A stretch of 64,000 nt of DNA from Cetobacterium_A somerae (GCF_044784365.2 NZ_CP173062.2); one strand, 5' to 3'. Positions 43,012-52,223 are shown, counted from the first letter of the stretch. The notes: generated by a model not told the origin, from the letters alone. Program-made: numbers and translations.

Positions 43012-43800
43012 ATGTTGGAAACCTTTTTTTCAGAGATTTCTTTAATTAACTTTATGTTTTTAGCTTCAGCTTGCTTCTGTGCAGCATTTGTTGATGCTAT
43101 TGCTGGTGGGGGTGGACTAATTAGCTTACCAGCTTTTTTAGCTGCAGGATTAGATCCTCATATGGCACTTGGAACAAATAAACTAGCAGCTTTTTTTTCA
43201 AGTAGTGGTAGTGCTTTTAAATTTGCTCGTTCTGGAAAAATAAATTGGGATTTAATTAAATATCTAATTCCTTTTTCTTTTATTGGAGCTATTTTAGGAG
43301 TTAAAGCGGTTATTTTGATTGATTCAAAATATTTATATCCTATTGCATTCTTTTTACTAGTTTTTGTTCTTATTTATACTTTAAAAAATAAAAATTTAGG
43401 TAGCCATGATAATTTTCAAGGCGTAAATTCAAAAAATTTAAAACTTGGAATCTTAATGGCATTTTCTCTTGGATTTTATGATGGGTTCTTTGGTCCTGGA
43501 ACAGGTTCATTTATAATATTTGGATTTATTGAAATTTTTAAATTAGATTTCATCAGAGCAAGTGGAAATTCAAAATTTTTAAATTTAGCTAGTAATATTG
43601 CTAGTGTTATAACATTTATATACTATGGAAAAATTGCTTATATGTATGCCCTTACAGTTGGAGTTGTAATGCTAATTGGAGCTAATGTTGGTGCAAAAGT
43701 CGCTGTTACAAGAGGTACAAAGTTCATAAGACCTGTTTTTCTTGTTATAACAACTATTGTTACTGCTAAAATGGCTATAACTTTTTTACAACAACTATAA
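43012..43800 (+). CDS. TSUP (TauE/SafE) family transporter
   Basis: A 262-residue membrane protein with about eight helices. The family motif FVDAIAGGGGLISLPAFLAAGLDPHMALGTNK occurs in the first repeat, and the repeat-two copy is FYDGFFGPGTGSF. Members export or import sulfite, sulfoacetate and other organosulfur anions; substrate here is open. RBS GGGGGCG. Last gene before a strong bidirectional terminator. Confidence 0.9.
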   Translation: MLETFFSEISLINFMFLASACFCAAFVDAIAGGGGLISLPAFLAAGLDPHMALGTNKLAAFFSSSGSAFKFARSGKINWDLIKYLIPFSFIGAILGVKAVILIDSKYLYPIAFFLLVFVLIYTLKNKNLGSHDNFQGVNSKNLKLGILMAFSLGFYDGFFGPGTGSFIIFGFIEIFKLDFIRASGNSKFLNLASNIASVITFIYYGKIAYMYALTVGVVMLIGANVGAKVAVTRGTKFIRPVFLVITTIVTAKMAITFLQQL

Positions 43801-43815
43801 ATATAATTAAATAAT

Positions 43816-43846
43816 AAAAACCCTCTAATTAAAGAAGAGGGTTTTT
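43816..43846. terminator. bidirectional rho-independent terminator
   Basis: AAAAACCCTCT and AGAGGGTTTTT arms around about 8 bases, between the TSUP gene (plus) and the M42 peptidase gene (minus). Confidence 0.92.
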
Positions 43847-43852
43847 TATTAT

Positions 43853-44881
43853 TTAAAAGTATGCTATTAACAGTTTTATAGTTTCTACTATCCCATCTAC
43901 ATGAGTTCTTTCATAGTGATGCGTTGCATCAACATTTGGTCCTATACAAGCATATCTTAAATCTGCACCTTGAAGAATTGATGCTGTAGCATCTGATCCA
44001 TATCTATTATAAACACCTACTGTATAATGGATACCATTTTTATCAGCTGCCTCTTGTAATTTTTTTCTTATTTTTAAATCATAAACTGTTTTATTATCTC
44101 TTGCAGCAATACTAACTTTTTTCTCATCACCGTGAGCATCATCAGCTACAAGTCCAATATCTAATGCTACAAACTCATCTACATCTTTTGGTATTTCTGA
44201 TACTCCATGCCCTACCTCTTCAAAATTTGAAAAATAAACATATAAATTATTATTTGGTTTTTTATTATTATCTTTTAAATATTTTAGATAAGCTAATACT
44301 TGAGCTACACAAAGCTTGTCATCTAAGTATCTTGATTTTATGTATCCTGATTCTGTTATTTTAGTTTTAGTATAATAACTTACAAAATCTCCTTGGCAAA
44401 TTCCAAGAGCTCTCGTATCACTTTCAGAGTATACCTCTTCATCTAATCTAACTTCCATATTTTCAGCTATCCTTGGCATTTCTCTTGGAATATCTCCATA
44501 TACATGAACTGATGCTTTAATAGGTAATAATGTTCCTTCGTATTCTTTATCATCTAAAGTATGAATAATAACATTTTCTCCTTCTACAGATCCCCAAGCA
44601 TATCCTCCGATATTTATAAGCTCTAAACGACCATTACTTTTTACTTTTTTTACTACAGCGCCTAGTGTATCAACATGAGCTGATAATAATCTTGTATAAG
44701 TAGAATCTTCCCCTTCTATTTTCACAATTAAACACCCTTTTTTACTGTAACTATATTTAAATCCTAACTTTTCCAATTCCTTAGCTATTCTATTCATAGC
44801 TTTTTCTGTATAACCAGCTGGACTTGGAATAGCTAAAATTTCTTGTGTAAATTGCAGTGTGTAATTTAAATCTAACTTCAT
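43853..44881 (-). CDS. M42-family metallopeptidase
   Basis: A 342-residue cytosolic aminopeptidase from the ATG at 44881 (site GAGGGG). The binuclear metal ligands are seen as SAHVDTLG (His), SRYLDDKLC (bridging Asp), FSNFEEVGHG (catalytic Glu-Glu), and THHYERTHVD (His). The M42 insert domain lies between. Members are dodecameric aminopeptidases or glutamyl aminopeptidases that finish peptide breakdown. It is next to a peptide-binding lipoprotein gene. Confidence 0.93.
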   Translation of the reverse strand: MKLDLNYTLQFTQEILAIPSPAGYTEKAMNRIAKELEKLGFKYSYSKKGCLIVKIEGEDSTYTRLLSAHVDTLGAVVKKVKSNGRLELINIGGYAWGSVEGENVIIHTLDDKEYEGTLLPIKASVHVYGDIPREMPRIAENMEVRLDEEVYSESDTRALGICQGDFVSYYTKTKITESGYIKSRYLDDKLCVAQVLAYLKYLKDNNKKPNNNLYVYFSNFEEVGHGVSEIPKDVDEFVALDIGLVADDAHGDEKKVSIAARDNKTVYDLKIRKKLQEAADKNGIHYTVGVYNRYGSDATASILQGADLRYACIGPNVDATHHYERTHVDGIVETIKLLIAYF

Positions 44882-44927
44882 ACCCCTCAACACTCCCTTT
44901 TTTTATTTTTTATCTAAATTGTTGACT

Positions 44928-44956
44928 ATAATACTCTTCTTCTTTACCTTTGTCAA
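44928..44956 (-). promoter_or_regulatory. M42 peptidase promoter
   Basis: Minus strand TTGACA (44956-44951), 17 bases, TATTAT (44933-44928), 47 bases before the ATG. Confidence 0.7.
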
Positions 44957-44965
44957 GAAGATTTA

Positions 44966-46480
44966 TTATTGTACTTCAATTGCTGCATAATTATGAATTG
45001 TATTAGCAACTGGAACAAAATTCTTTATTCTTTTATTTAATCCCATATTTTCATTTTTATAATACAATGGAACTAATGGATTCTCCTCTGCTAAAATTTC
45101 TTGTGCTTTTGAATAAGCTTCTATTCTTTCTGAACTCTCTGTTGATTTTCTACCTAGTTCAACCAATCTATCGTATTCAGGATTTTCAAAATTAGCTCTA
45201 TTTCCAGCTCCTCCTTTATAACTACTATGTAATAAAGGAAATAAAACTATATCTGAGTCTGAAGTTCCAGCTACCCATCCCCCTATAAATACATCAAAAT
45301 CTCCTTGAGCTGTCATTTGTAAGTAAGTTCCCCATTCTACAGTTTCAATTTCTGCATTTATTCCAACCTCTTTTAAATTAGCTTGTATAATCTGAGCGGC
45401 TTGTAATCTTACTGGATTATCATTAGACATAATTTTTATTGTCTTATTTTTTACTCCTGATTTTTCTAAAAGTTCTTTAGCTACTTCTGGATTATAATCT
45501 ATTTTTCCAACTTTTTGATCACTTCCAAAAACTGTAGGATTTACTATTGTATTTGCCACACTCGCTTTTCCTAAATAAACTGCATCTACTATACTTTGTT
45601 TGTCTATAGCATAATTTAAAGCCTTTCTATAATCCTTATTATTAAAAGGTTCTCTTGCTGTATTTAAAGTCAAATACTCTGTTGATGTTGTAGGAAATGA
45701 AACTGCATATAAGTCCGAACTTCCTTCTACAGTTTGAACGTCAATTGGTGCAATCGTGGCTATATCAACCTCTCCTGTTTCCAATGCCGCTAATCTACTT
45801 GTATTCTCAGGAATAGCTCTAAATATTAGTTCATCTATCTTAGCTTTATCACCAAAATATTCCTCGTTAGCTACTAATTGTATTTTTTCTCCATCTCCCC
45901 AACTCTTATATTTAAATGCTCCAGTTCCCATAGCGTCTGTAGCAATATTTCCATTTTTTTCTTCTGTGTATTTTTCATTTAATATCGCAGTTAAAGGATA
46001 AGATAATGTGTACAACAGGGGTGCTGACGGTTCCTTTAATTTTATTTTAACTTCATAGTCATTTAGTGGCTCAACACTCTCAATAACGTCTAACATTACT
46101 TTTGTAGCTGGCTTTTCTACCATTCTATTTAAACTAAAAATAACATCACTTGCTTTTAATTCATCTCCATTATGAAACTTGACACCCTTTTTTAATTTTA
46201 TAACTAATTCTGTCGGTGTTATATACTCGTAAGATTCAGCTAGTTCTGGAGCTATTTTTCCATTCTCATCAATCTGAAACAGTGTATTATATATCTGCTC
46301 CACTATAGAAAGCGATGGAATTTCATTATACATAGCTGGATCTAAGCTTTTAGGTTTAGATCCTAATGAAACCGTTACTACTTTAGTTTTCTCTTCATTT
46401 TTTACCCCATTCTCTTTTTCACCACAAGCACCTATAGCTAAGCAAGCTATTGCCAATCCAAATAAATACTTTTTACTCAT
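44966..46480 (-). CDS. ABC transporter substrate-binding lipoprotein, family 5, without adjacent permeases
   Basis: A 504-residue lipoprotein from the ATG at 46480 (RBS GGGGAGG). The signal MSKKYLFGLAIACLAIGAC ends in a lipobox (Cys 19). The SBP_bac_5 features are IAPELAESYEYITPTELVIKLKKGVKFHNG, DVIFSLNRM and NKDYRKALNYAIDKQSIV. It resembles glutathione- or dipeptide-binding proteins. No permease or ATPase gene adjoins it; it may feed the transporter at 6.5-11.5 kb or another one. It neighbours the M42 aminopeptidase gene, consistent with peptide use. Confidence 0.9.
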   Translation of the reverse strand: MSKKYLFGLAIACLAIGACGEKENGVKNEEKTKVVTVSLGSKPKSLDPAMYNEIPSLSIVEQIYNTLFQIDENGKIAPELAESYEYITPTELVIKLKKGVKFHNGDELKASDVIFSLNRMVEKPATKVMLDVIESVEPLNDYEVKIKLKEPSAPLLYTLSYPLTAILNEKYTEEKNGNIATDAMGTGAFKYKSWGDGEKIQLVANEEYFGDKAKIDELIFRAIPENTSRLAALETGEVDIATIAPIDVQTVEGSSDLYAVSFPTTSTEYLTLNTAREPFNNKDYRKALNYAIDKQSIVDAVYLGKASVANTIVNPTVFGSDQKVGKIDYNPEVAKELLEKSGVKNKTIKIMSNDNPVRLQAAQIIQANLKEVGINAEIETVEWGTYLQMTAQGDFDVFIGGWVAGTSDSDIVLFPLLHSSYKGGAGNRANFENPEYDRLVELGRKSTESSERIEAYSKAQEILAEENPLVPLYYKNENMGLNKRIKNFVPVANTIHNYAAIEVQ

Positions 46481-46514
46481 TTTATTAAACCTCCCCAAGT
46501 TTGTAATTTTTAAA

Positions 46515-46543
46515 ATACTACTCCTTCTTTAAAATTTTGTCAA
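46515..46543 (-). promoter_or_regulatory. binding-protein gene promoter
   Basis: Minus strand TTGACA (46543-46538), 17 bases, TAGTAT (46520-46515). Confidence 0.7.
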
Positions 46544-46581
46544 TTCAATTTTGAAAATTTTTTTCAATATATTATAAAAAA

Positions 46582-46613
46582 GAAAAAAAGTTATAGAAAT
46601 TTTCTATAACTTT
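46582..46613 (-). terminator. rho-independent terminator overlapping hydrolase stop
   Basis: AAAAGTTATAGAAA and TTTCTATAACTTTT arms with almost no loop, followed on the minus strand by TTTCTTTTTT. Confidence 0.85.
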
Positions 46614-48022
46614 TAGTTAAGTACCATTTTTATATCATTTTCAATATATTGAAAAAATTCATTATATCTTAATCTATATAACAGATTCGGAGATAAATAC
46701 AATGAATTATTTTCTCCTTTTAAATTTAAACTTCCTAATATTGAATCTCTTCCATAAATAGGATTAGATGGTGATATTGGTATCGCTACATGTGATAAAG
46801 AAAAATTAGATTCATTCCATTTAAGATTTGATTTATTTTCTTCAGAAAATACATTGTTATTATAGTTTAATATAGCTACTTCATCATCTTTTTTACTACT
46901 ATAATTACTAATAAATGCTACATTAAATTTAAAATTTAATTCTGACATTTCGTCTTTTAAATTCAATTTTATTAAATTGGGTTTAAAAAAATCTTCAAAT
47001 TTTCTATTTATATCAAAAATAACTAACTTATTATTTGGATTTTCCATTTTTTCAAAAATGTCATATAAATCTTTATCTAGAACAGTAGAATCTACTAATG
47101 AAGTGTAGCTATAAATAGGAGGTAAGTTCATTTTTTCCTCTTTACCCAGCTTTGAAAAATTCAGCTTTGCTTTTTTTATTAGATAATATACCTGAATCCC
47201 TGGATTTTTAGGAAAAGAGTTGTACTTACTTGGGTCATATTCTGGATTTATATCTAACCATTGAAATTTTTTAAAGTATGGAATCATACTAACCCAACTA
47301 TCTAAAAAACCAAATTTTGCTGCAGAAGATACTCCCATAGCTGGTGATAACCAAAATACCTTTTGAGGAGTAGGTAACTCTTTATCTTTTTTTACACTCT
47401 GAGTTATATACTGTAAAGTTGCTGCTGCTCCTGTTGAAAATCCTACCATATAAAACTCTGGATTTTTTATATCTTTTAATTTTTCTTTTATCATTTTAGA
47501 ACCAAATATTGCAGCTTCCTCAAAATCTTTTTGAGATATTTTCGGTAACTCTCCTGGAAAAGTACCATGGTATTTATATCTTAATCCCAAAACATAGTAT
47601 CCCTTTTCATAAAAAATTTGACCCACGTCTCTCATCATAAAAGGTGAATCTGTTAATCCATGAAGTAAAAGTACTCCTCCTTTAATCTTTTCTGGAATAA
47701 GTTCAAAAGAACTATTTATATTTTCACCTTTTTCGTTTATTGGTGATAATATACCATTTTTAGAAAATCTTGTTAGATCATCTTTTGATTTAACTTCTAC
47801 TTCTGCATAAGTTTTTTCTAAAAATTCTTTCTCTGCAACTAAATATTCATCAATTGTTTTAAATTTTTCGTACTCTGGTTCTTCATATTTACTTTTTTCA
47901 TGCCATTTTTTTAATTCTGGTGCCATCTTATTGTATAAATAAGCTCTAGTAAATTGAACCACTAATATTAATATTATCAGAAAAATTAAAAATTTCTTAA
48001 TTACATTGATGACTCTTTTCAC
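46613..48022 (-). CDS. membrane-anchored alpha/beta hydrolase
   Basis: A 469-residue protein from the GTG at 48022 (site AAGGGGGAA); upstream in-frame ATG codons lack a site. One N-terminal membrane helix (about 7-28, FLIFLIILILVVQF) is followed by an alpha/beta-hydrolase domain. The oxyanion region is LLLHGLTDSPFMM, the nucleophile elbow GFSTGA, and the likely catalytic His is in SLSHVAIP near the end. The fold is esterase/lipase-like; substrate is unknown. The catalytic domain is probably periplasmic. Single-gene unit. Confidence 0.8.
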   Translation of the reverse strand: MKRVINVIKKFLIFLIILILVVQFTRAYLYNKMAPELKKWHEKSKYEEPEYEKFKTIDEYLVAEKEFLEKTYAEVEVKSKDDLTRFSKNGILSPINEKGENINSSFELIPEKIKGGVLLLHGLTDSPFMMRDVGQIFYEKGYYVLGLRYKYHGTFPGELPKISQKDFEEAAIFGSKMIKEKLKDIKNPEFYMVGFSTGAAATLQYITQSVKKDKELPTPQKVFWLSPAMGVSSAAKFGFLDSWVSMIPYFKKFQWLDINPEYDPSKYNSFPKNPGIQVYYLIKKAKLNFSKLGKEEKMNLPPIYSYTSLVDSTVLDKDLYDIFEKMENPNNKLVIFDINRKFEDFFKPNLIKLNLKDEMSELNFKFNVAFISNYSSKKDDEVAILNYNNNVFSEENKSNLKWNESNFSLSHVAIPISPSNPIYGRDSILGSLNLKGENNSLYLSPNLLYRLRYNEFFQYIENDIKMVLN

Positions 48023-48059
48023 AAATAATTCCCCCTTTAATTTATACTTATCTAAACTA

Positions 48060-48108
48060 ATAAAAGCTATCATCAAACTTTTTATAAGTTGACAATAGCT
48101 TTTTACTT
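48060..48108 (-). terminator. rho-independent terminator of small lipoprotein gene
   Basis: Minus strand AAAGCTATTGTCAACTT, loop, AAGTTTGATGATAGCTTTT, an imperfect 16-base stem with U-rich tail. Confidence 0.7.
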
Positions 48109-48130
48109 TTTTAATAAATTTTGTCTAGCC

Positions 48131-48355
48131 CTAATTTCCTAGAACATTACCTTTTTTATTATAATTATCCACTGCTGCTCCACCTAAAGCTCCAACTCCA
48201 GCTCCTATTAAAGCACCTTTAGAATCTCCTGAAATTGCTGTTCCAACCAATGCTCCAGCTCCAGCTCCTACTAATGCACTTTTCTCTCTAGATGTCATAT
48301 TCGAGCAACCTACTAACATTAAACCTAAAATTAAACCTACAAATAATTTTTTCAT
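48131..48355 (-). CDS. small glycine-zipper lipoprotein
   Basis: A 74-residue lipoprotein: signal MKKLFVGLILGLMLVGC (lipobox Cys 17), then a glycine-zipper region GAGAGALVGTAISG and GALIGAGVGALGGAA (about 31-62), as in OsmB/YMGG-type outer-membrane lipoproteins. Likely embedded in or spanning the outer membrane; exact role unknown. RBS AGGAGG. Confidence 0.88.
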   Translation of the reverse strand: MKKLFVGLILGLMLVGCSNMTSREKSALVGAGAGALVGTAISGDSKGALIGAGVGALGGAAVDNYNKKGNVLGN

Positions 48356-48433
48356 TTTAAGGACCTCCTATAAAATTAAATCAATATAATAATTTATTTT
48401 ATTATACTACTCAACTTTATAATTTCCTTGCTT

Positions 48434-48673
48434 TTAAACTAATTCTCTCAATAATTTAGCTAACTGATCTGGGCAAGATGTCCCTCTCTCTGAACAATCA
48501 ATACCTTCTAATTTTTTTATTACATTTTCTATTGTCATTCCTTCAACTAATTTTTCAATAGCAACTGTATTACCGTCACATCCTCCGAAAAATTCAATTT
48601 TTTCAACAATGTTTCCATTTAATTTTATACCAATCTCTTTTGCACAAACACCTTTTGTTTTTAAAATTTTCAT
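48434..48673 (-). CDS. TSCPD domain protein (TIGR03905-like)
   Basis: A 79-residue protein matching the small TSCPD family: KGVCAKEIGIKLNGNIVEKIEFFGGCDGN and the C-terminal GTSCPDQLAKLLREL. Related domains sit at the C-terminus of class II ribonucleotide reductases and bind metal through Cys. Four Cys are present (at about 10, 32, 60 and 67). It follows an Rrf2 regulator gene in the same direction. Confidence 0.88.
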   Translation of the reverse strand: MKILKTKGVCAKEIGIKLNGNIVEKIEFFGGCDGNTVAIEKLVEGMTIENVIKKLEGIDCSERGTSCPDQLAKLLRELV

Positions 48674-48718
48674 TTCCCAAAATCTCCCTTTTAAATTCTT
48701 GTTAAATATATCAGATTA

Positions 48719-49135
48719 TTATGAGTCATATCCTGAGCAGTTTTCAAGTTTATCCATTGTTATCTTTTCTAACTCCTCTTTTATTTTTAAATTAACTCCC
48801 TCTAATTTACATCTTAATCCACATAAAGCCATTTTAGAAGTTGTACAACTTGTTTTGTCTTCAAAACATCCATTTACTTTGATTCCACCTTCTAAAACTT
48901 CTACTATATCGTATACACTTATATCTTCTGGCTTCTTTGCTGCTACATAACCACCTTTTGCACCACGAAATGATTCTACTAAATCAGATGAAGTTAATTT
49001 TCCAAGAATTTTAAGTGTAAATCTTATAGAAACACCTGAAATTTCAGAAATCTCCTTTGCATCCATTTTTCTATTTGCTTCACACAATAAAAGTACGATT
49101 CTTATACCGTAATCAACTTCTCTACTTATTAACAT
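48719..49135 (-). CDS. Rrf2-family transcriptional regulator
   Basis: A 138-residue regulator from the ATG at 49135 (site CTGGAGGAA). The winged helix runs MLISREVDYGIRIVLLL through ISEISGVSIRFTLKILGKL. The wing is FRGAKGGYVAAKKPEDISVYDIVEVLEG. A Cys-rich segment follows (GCFEDKTSC and ALCGLRC, about 88-110), suggesting an iron-sulfur or redox sensor of the IscR/NsrR/CymR group. No isc or suf genes adjoin. It may control its own gene and the TSCPD gene. Confidence 0.9.
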   Translation of the reverse strand: MLISREVDYGIRIVLLLCEANRKMDAKEISEISGVSIRFTLKILGKLTSSDLVESFRGAKGGYVAAKKPEDISVYDIVEVLEGGIKVNGCFEDKTSCTTSKMALCGLRCKLEGVNLKIKEELEKITMDKLENCSGYDS

Positions 49136-49158
49136 TGTTCCTCCAGTTTTTTTAATTT

Positions 49159-49197
49159 CAATACTAATATTGTAGACCATTTTTTACTATAAATCAA
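49159..49197 (-). promoter_or_regulatory. Rrf2 gene promoter with overlapping dyad
   Basis: Minus strand TTGATT (49197-49192), 17 bases, TACAAT (49174-49169). The dyad CAATA-N4-TATTG (49159-49172) overlaps the -10 and start point, consistent with autoregulation. Confidence 0.5.
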
Positions 49198-49229
49198 TAC
49201 ATATTTTATATAAATTAATTGAAAATGCC

Positions 49230-49436
49230 TTATTTAAATAGGATGAAAAATAATATCACTATAAAATCTACTATAAAAATTTTGGTAAGAAGACTTTTTC
49301 TATACATTGGATTACTAAATAATCTAATATAGTCATTAATTCCTAAGTAACCTCTATATTTTTCATTCATAAAAAAATATGTAAATGCATCAAAAGTTAG
49401 TACTATTAAGTTATATATCATCAACCTTTGAACCAT
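49230..49436 (-). CDS. small membrane protein, unknown function
   Basis: A 68-residue protein with two membrane helices (about 5-22, and 50-67 as FIVDFIVILFFILF) and a charged loop (NEKYRGYLGINDYIRLFSNPMYRKS). A strong site (AAGGAGGAAATT) before ATG supports it as a real gene. Family not recognised. It stands alone between the Rrf2 gene and the divergent plus-strand cluster. Confidence 0.6.
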   Translation of the reverse strand: MVQRLMIYNLIVLTFDAFTYFFMNEKYRGYLGINDYIRLFSNPMYRKSLLTKIFIVDFIVILFFILFK

Positions 49437-49524
49437 AATTTCCTCCTTGAACTTCTTTGATATAATAATATATTACTTTATGTATTATATAATGTCAAAT
49501 ATTTGAAGAATACTATATTTTAAA

Positions 49525-49553
49525 TTGAATTTTTGATTAAAATGAATTATAAT
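49525..49553 (+). promoter_or_regulatory. promoter of coiled-coil protein gene
   Basis: TTGAAT (49525-49530), 17 bases, TATAAT (49548-49553), 60 bases before the ATG. Confidence 0.7.
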
Positions 49554-49613
49554 GATATCAGTTAGTATAATATCTATATATAAATAAAGTATTAATCTAT
49601 AAGGGGGAGAGCT

Positions 49614-50306
49614 ATGAGTTTTTTATTTAAACTTTTTAACAATAAGAACATCAAGGAACTCGAAAAAATCAATCTAACTTTAAGTGAAAAGTTACAAAAT
49701 CTTCAAAAAGAGTTGGAGGAAAAAGAGGTTCTTATTAGTAATTACTCTTCTTTGCAATCTAAGCCAAATACTGACTATTCAAAGCAATGGCAACTTATGG
49801 AAAAAAATCTTAGAAATCTACAAGAAGAAAATAGAATGTTAAAGGAGAATTTCATTAAATTAAATAGAATTATTCCAAAACAGCAATGGCAATACTCTTT
49901 TTTAGTTGATCTTCATTATTTTTATTCAGCTAATAAGTTTGTAAGTATCAGAGAAAAGCTTTTAGAATCTGGTGTTAAATACTTACAAGAAATAAACGAG
50001 GAGATGTTTTCAACTCTTTTAAAAGAGGATCGTTATGTACAAGAGGGACTTCAAAAATTTTTAGATTATAAAAAGGGAATTATTGATTGGGATGTGAAAA
50101 CTTTCTTAATGAAAGGTGATAAAGTAACTAAAATTTATCAAAAATCTAGAAAATTTTTAAACATTTTATCTGAGCAAAATATTGAATTTATGGTTGATTT
50201 AGAATCTTTTGATTTTCAATCACTTAACGAATTTGGATTTTCTCAAGAAGATATAGATGCTTTTAAACAAAAATATGAATCATATAATGCCGAAAGAAAA
50301 ATATAA
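49614..50306 (+). CDS. coiled-coil protein of unknown function
   Basis: A 230-residue soluble protein. Residues about 10-90 form a long coiled coil (IKELEKINLTLSEKLQNLQ, QLMEKNLRNLQEENRMLKEN). The C-terminal part (about 95-230) is mixed helical, with WQYSFLVDLHYFYSANKFVSIREKLLESG and FLDYKKGIIDWDVKTFLMKGDK. No enzyme motif or membrane segment. RBS AAGGGGGAGA. It is followed 53 bases later by the HhH/sigma-4-like gene on the same strand. I do not recognise it. Confidence 0.7.
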   Translation: MSFLFKLFNNKNIKELEKINLTLSEKLQNLQKELEEKEVLISNYSSLQSKPNTDYSKQWQLMEKNLRNLQEENRMLKENFIKLNRIIPKQQWQYSFLVDLHYFYSANKFVSIREKLLESGVKYLQEINEEMFSTLLKEDRYVQEGLQKFLDYKKGIIDWDVKTFLMKGDKVTKIYQKSRKFLNILSEQNIEFMVDLESFDFQSLNEFGFSQEDIDAFKQKYESYNAERKI

Positions 50307-50359
50307 TAGCTTTTACCTAGTTTATATATTAGGCGTAGAGTTTTGGGGAGGAAATTTTG

Positions 50360-52192
50360 ATGAGTACATACAAATTATGGTGCAACTACCTTAGAATTGA
50401 TAGATTTATTTACCCTGATGAAAAAAAATTAAAATTTTTAAATTTTTGTCAGGAAAATAATGTAATTTACCTATCTGAAATAGATGAGGAGTTACTAACT
50501 CAATACTCCAAAGTACCTGGTGTTGGTCCTGGAAGAATTGCAGATATAAAAAATGATCTGTCTGAAATTGTAGAAAGATTTTCAAAACAAAAAACTTTTA
50601 AAAAAATTGTTGATTGTCGTTTAGACAAAATAATTTTTAATATAAAGCATATTGAAGGAATAACAGTTGGAGAATTTTTAAACTATAACCAAAAGGATAT
50701 CGATTCTTTACAATTAACTAGTAATGAACTTGAAAGAATATATGAGATATGTACTACTACACTTCCTCTGGAAGAAACTTTAAAAAAAATCAAAACCACT
50801 CTTTCTCAAGATGATATTCAACTTTTAGTTGATAGACTTGAAAATAATAAAACTTTAGAAGAGATTGGTACCCTAAGAAATATTAGTCGTGAAAGAACAA
50901 GACAAATTGAAATAAAATTAAAACAGATTATTGCAAATATATTTAAAAATACAAATCTAAATATTGCATTAAAAATTGAAGCTGATTTTAAAGATGAAAT
51001 ATCTTTAGATGAAATGTATGAGCTATTTGGTAAAAATTATCGTTTTTTAGTTAGCTTCCTGAAAAGAAATGAAATTTTCTCAAGACCTTTTTATATAGAT
51101 TTCTTGGATTTATTTCTTTTCGATAGAAGAGAACGTTTCTTTAAAATTTTCTACTCATTAGAATTTACTAACATTCTGACTACAGAAAATGTTAAAACAA
51201 TTAGAAGTAGTTTTAAAAGTTTTAAATGGATCACTCAAGAAGAGATTGAAAAAATAATAACAAAACTAGGTTATGAAAAACATGGAAAATATTATGTTCA
51301 AAACAGTGGATATAAAGATATTCTAGAACTTTACTTTGTTAAATTAGTTTCACATCCATTAAGAGTAGATGAAAATACAATAAAATTAATTATTGAGGAT
51401 ATTAACTCTAGATTAGATTATAATCTTTATTCTGAAGAGATTAAGAATATGAACGATAACACTGCAATTTACTTGGCTCGTAGATTAGAAGGTCTACTTT
51501 CAAGAATAGATGGTATTATAATGACAGATTCTAGAACTTATATTCATATAAATAAAATAAAATATAATGTTGAAGAGTTTTTAAATTTAAAAAACACTAT
51601 TCTTTCTTTTAATGAAAATTATATTGATAGTATTGCTGTTTATAAAAATTTAGAAAGCATTCTAAATAGCATTGGTATTTACTCTGATCATGTTTTTTAT
51701 TCGCTATTTAAGTACCACTTTGCTCAAGAGTTAAATTTAAGTACAAATGGTAATAGTAGAGTTTTAACAATTGGAGAACAAGGGTTTAATAGAGTTGATG
51801 AACTTGAAAAGTTTATTGAAACAGAAGGAAAAATACTTGAAAAAAGTTATATTCAAGAAAAACTTAATTATTCAAACGTTTCTTTAAATAACGCTATTGA
51901 TAATTCAAATAAAATTATAAGTTTTGATAGATCTTTCATCGGGTTAATAAATTTTGTTCAAATGTCAAAAAATGAAATTGAACTTTTCAAAGAACTTGTT
52001 ATTTCTAATGATAATGACGGAAATATATCTATTCCAGAATTAATAAGTAAAATAAATCTTAATAAAAGTTTTAAAGCTTTCATTAAGAAAAATAACATAA
52101 ATAAATACTTTATCGCTTCTTTAGTTAGATATTATTTTCCTGAATATAAGGGTGGATGTAACTTACTTAGTAAAAAAAGTATTACAAAATGA
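50360..52192 (+). CDS. HhH plus sigma-70-region-4-like protein, unknown function
   Basis: A 610-residue protein from the ATG at 50360 (site GGGGAGGAAA). A helix-hairpin-helix lies near the start (VPGVGPGRIADI, about 52-63). A helix-turn-helix like sigma-70 region 4 follows at about 150-195: RLENNKTLEEIGTLRNISRERTRQIEIKLKQI, with the canonical EIG...SRERxRQIE pattern. The remaining 400 residues are helical and unassigned. There is no sigma region 2, so it is not a normal sigma factor; a DNA-binding regulator or accessory protein is more likely. Ended by a terminator, before the helicase gene. Confidence 0.75.
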   Translation: MSTYKLWCNYLRIDRFIYPDEKKLKFLNFCQENNVIYLSEIDEELLTQYSKVPGVGPGRIADIKNDLSEIVERFSKQKTFKKIVDCRLDKIIFNIKHIEGITVGEFLNYNQKDIDSLQLTSNELERIYEICTTTLPLEETLKKIKTTLSQDDIQLLVDRLENNKTLEEIGTLRNISRERTRQIEIKLKQIIANIFKNTNLNIALKIEADFKDEISLDEMYELFGKNYRFLVSFLKRNEIFSRPFYIDFLDLFLFDRRERFFKIFYSLEFTNILTTENVKTIRSSFKSFKWITQEEIEKIITKLGYEKHGKYYVQNSGYKDILELYFVKLVSHPLRVDENTIKLIIEDINSRLDYNLYSEEIKNMNDNTAIYLARRLEGLLSRIDGIIMTDSRTYIHINKIKYNVEEFLNLKNTILSFNENYIDSIAVYKNLESILNSIGIYSDHVFYSLFKYHFAQELNLSTNGNSRVLTIGEQGFNRVDELEKFIETEGKILEKSYIQEKLNYSNVSLNNAIDNSNKIISFDRSFIGLINFVQMSKNEIELFKELVISNDNDGNISIPELISKINLNKSFKAFIKKNNINKYFIASLVRYYFPEYKGGCNLLSKKSITK

Positions 52193-52223
52193 TTAGAGTC
52201 TGGTTAAATCTAGACTCTTTTTT
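52193..52223 (+). terminator. rho-independent terminator
   Basis: AGAGTCT and AGACTCT arms around GGTTAAATCT, followed by TTTTTTCTTTTT. Confidence 0.85.

Noticed and set aside
50360..52192. An alternative sigma factor
   Set aside because: Only a region-4-like helix-turn-helix is present; no region 2 (-10 recognition and core binding) can be seen.
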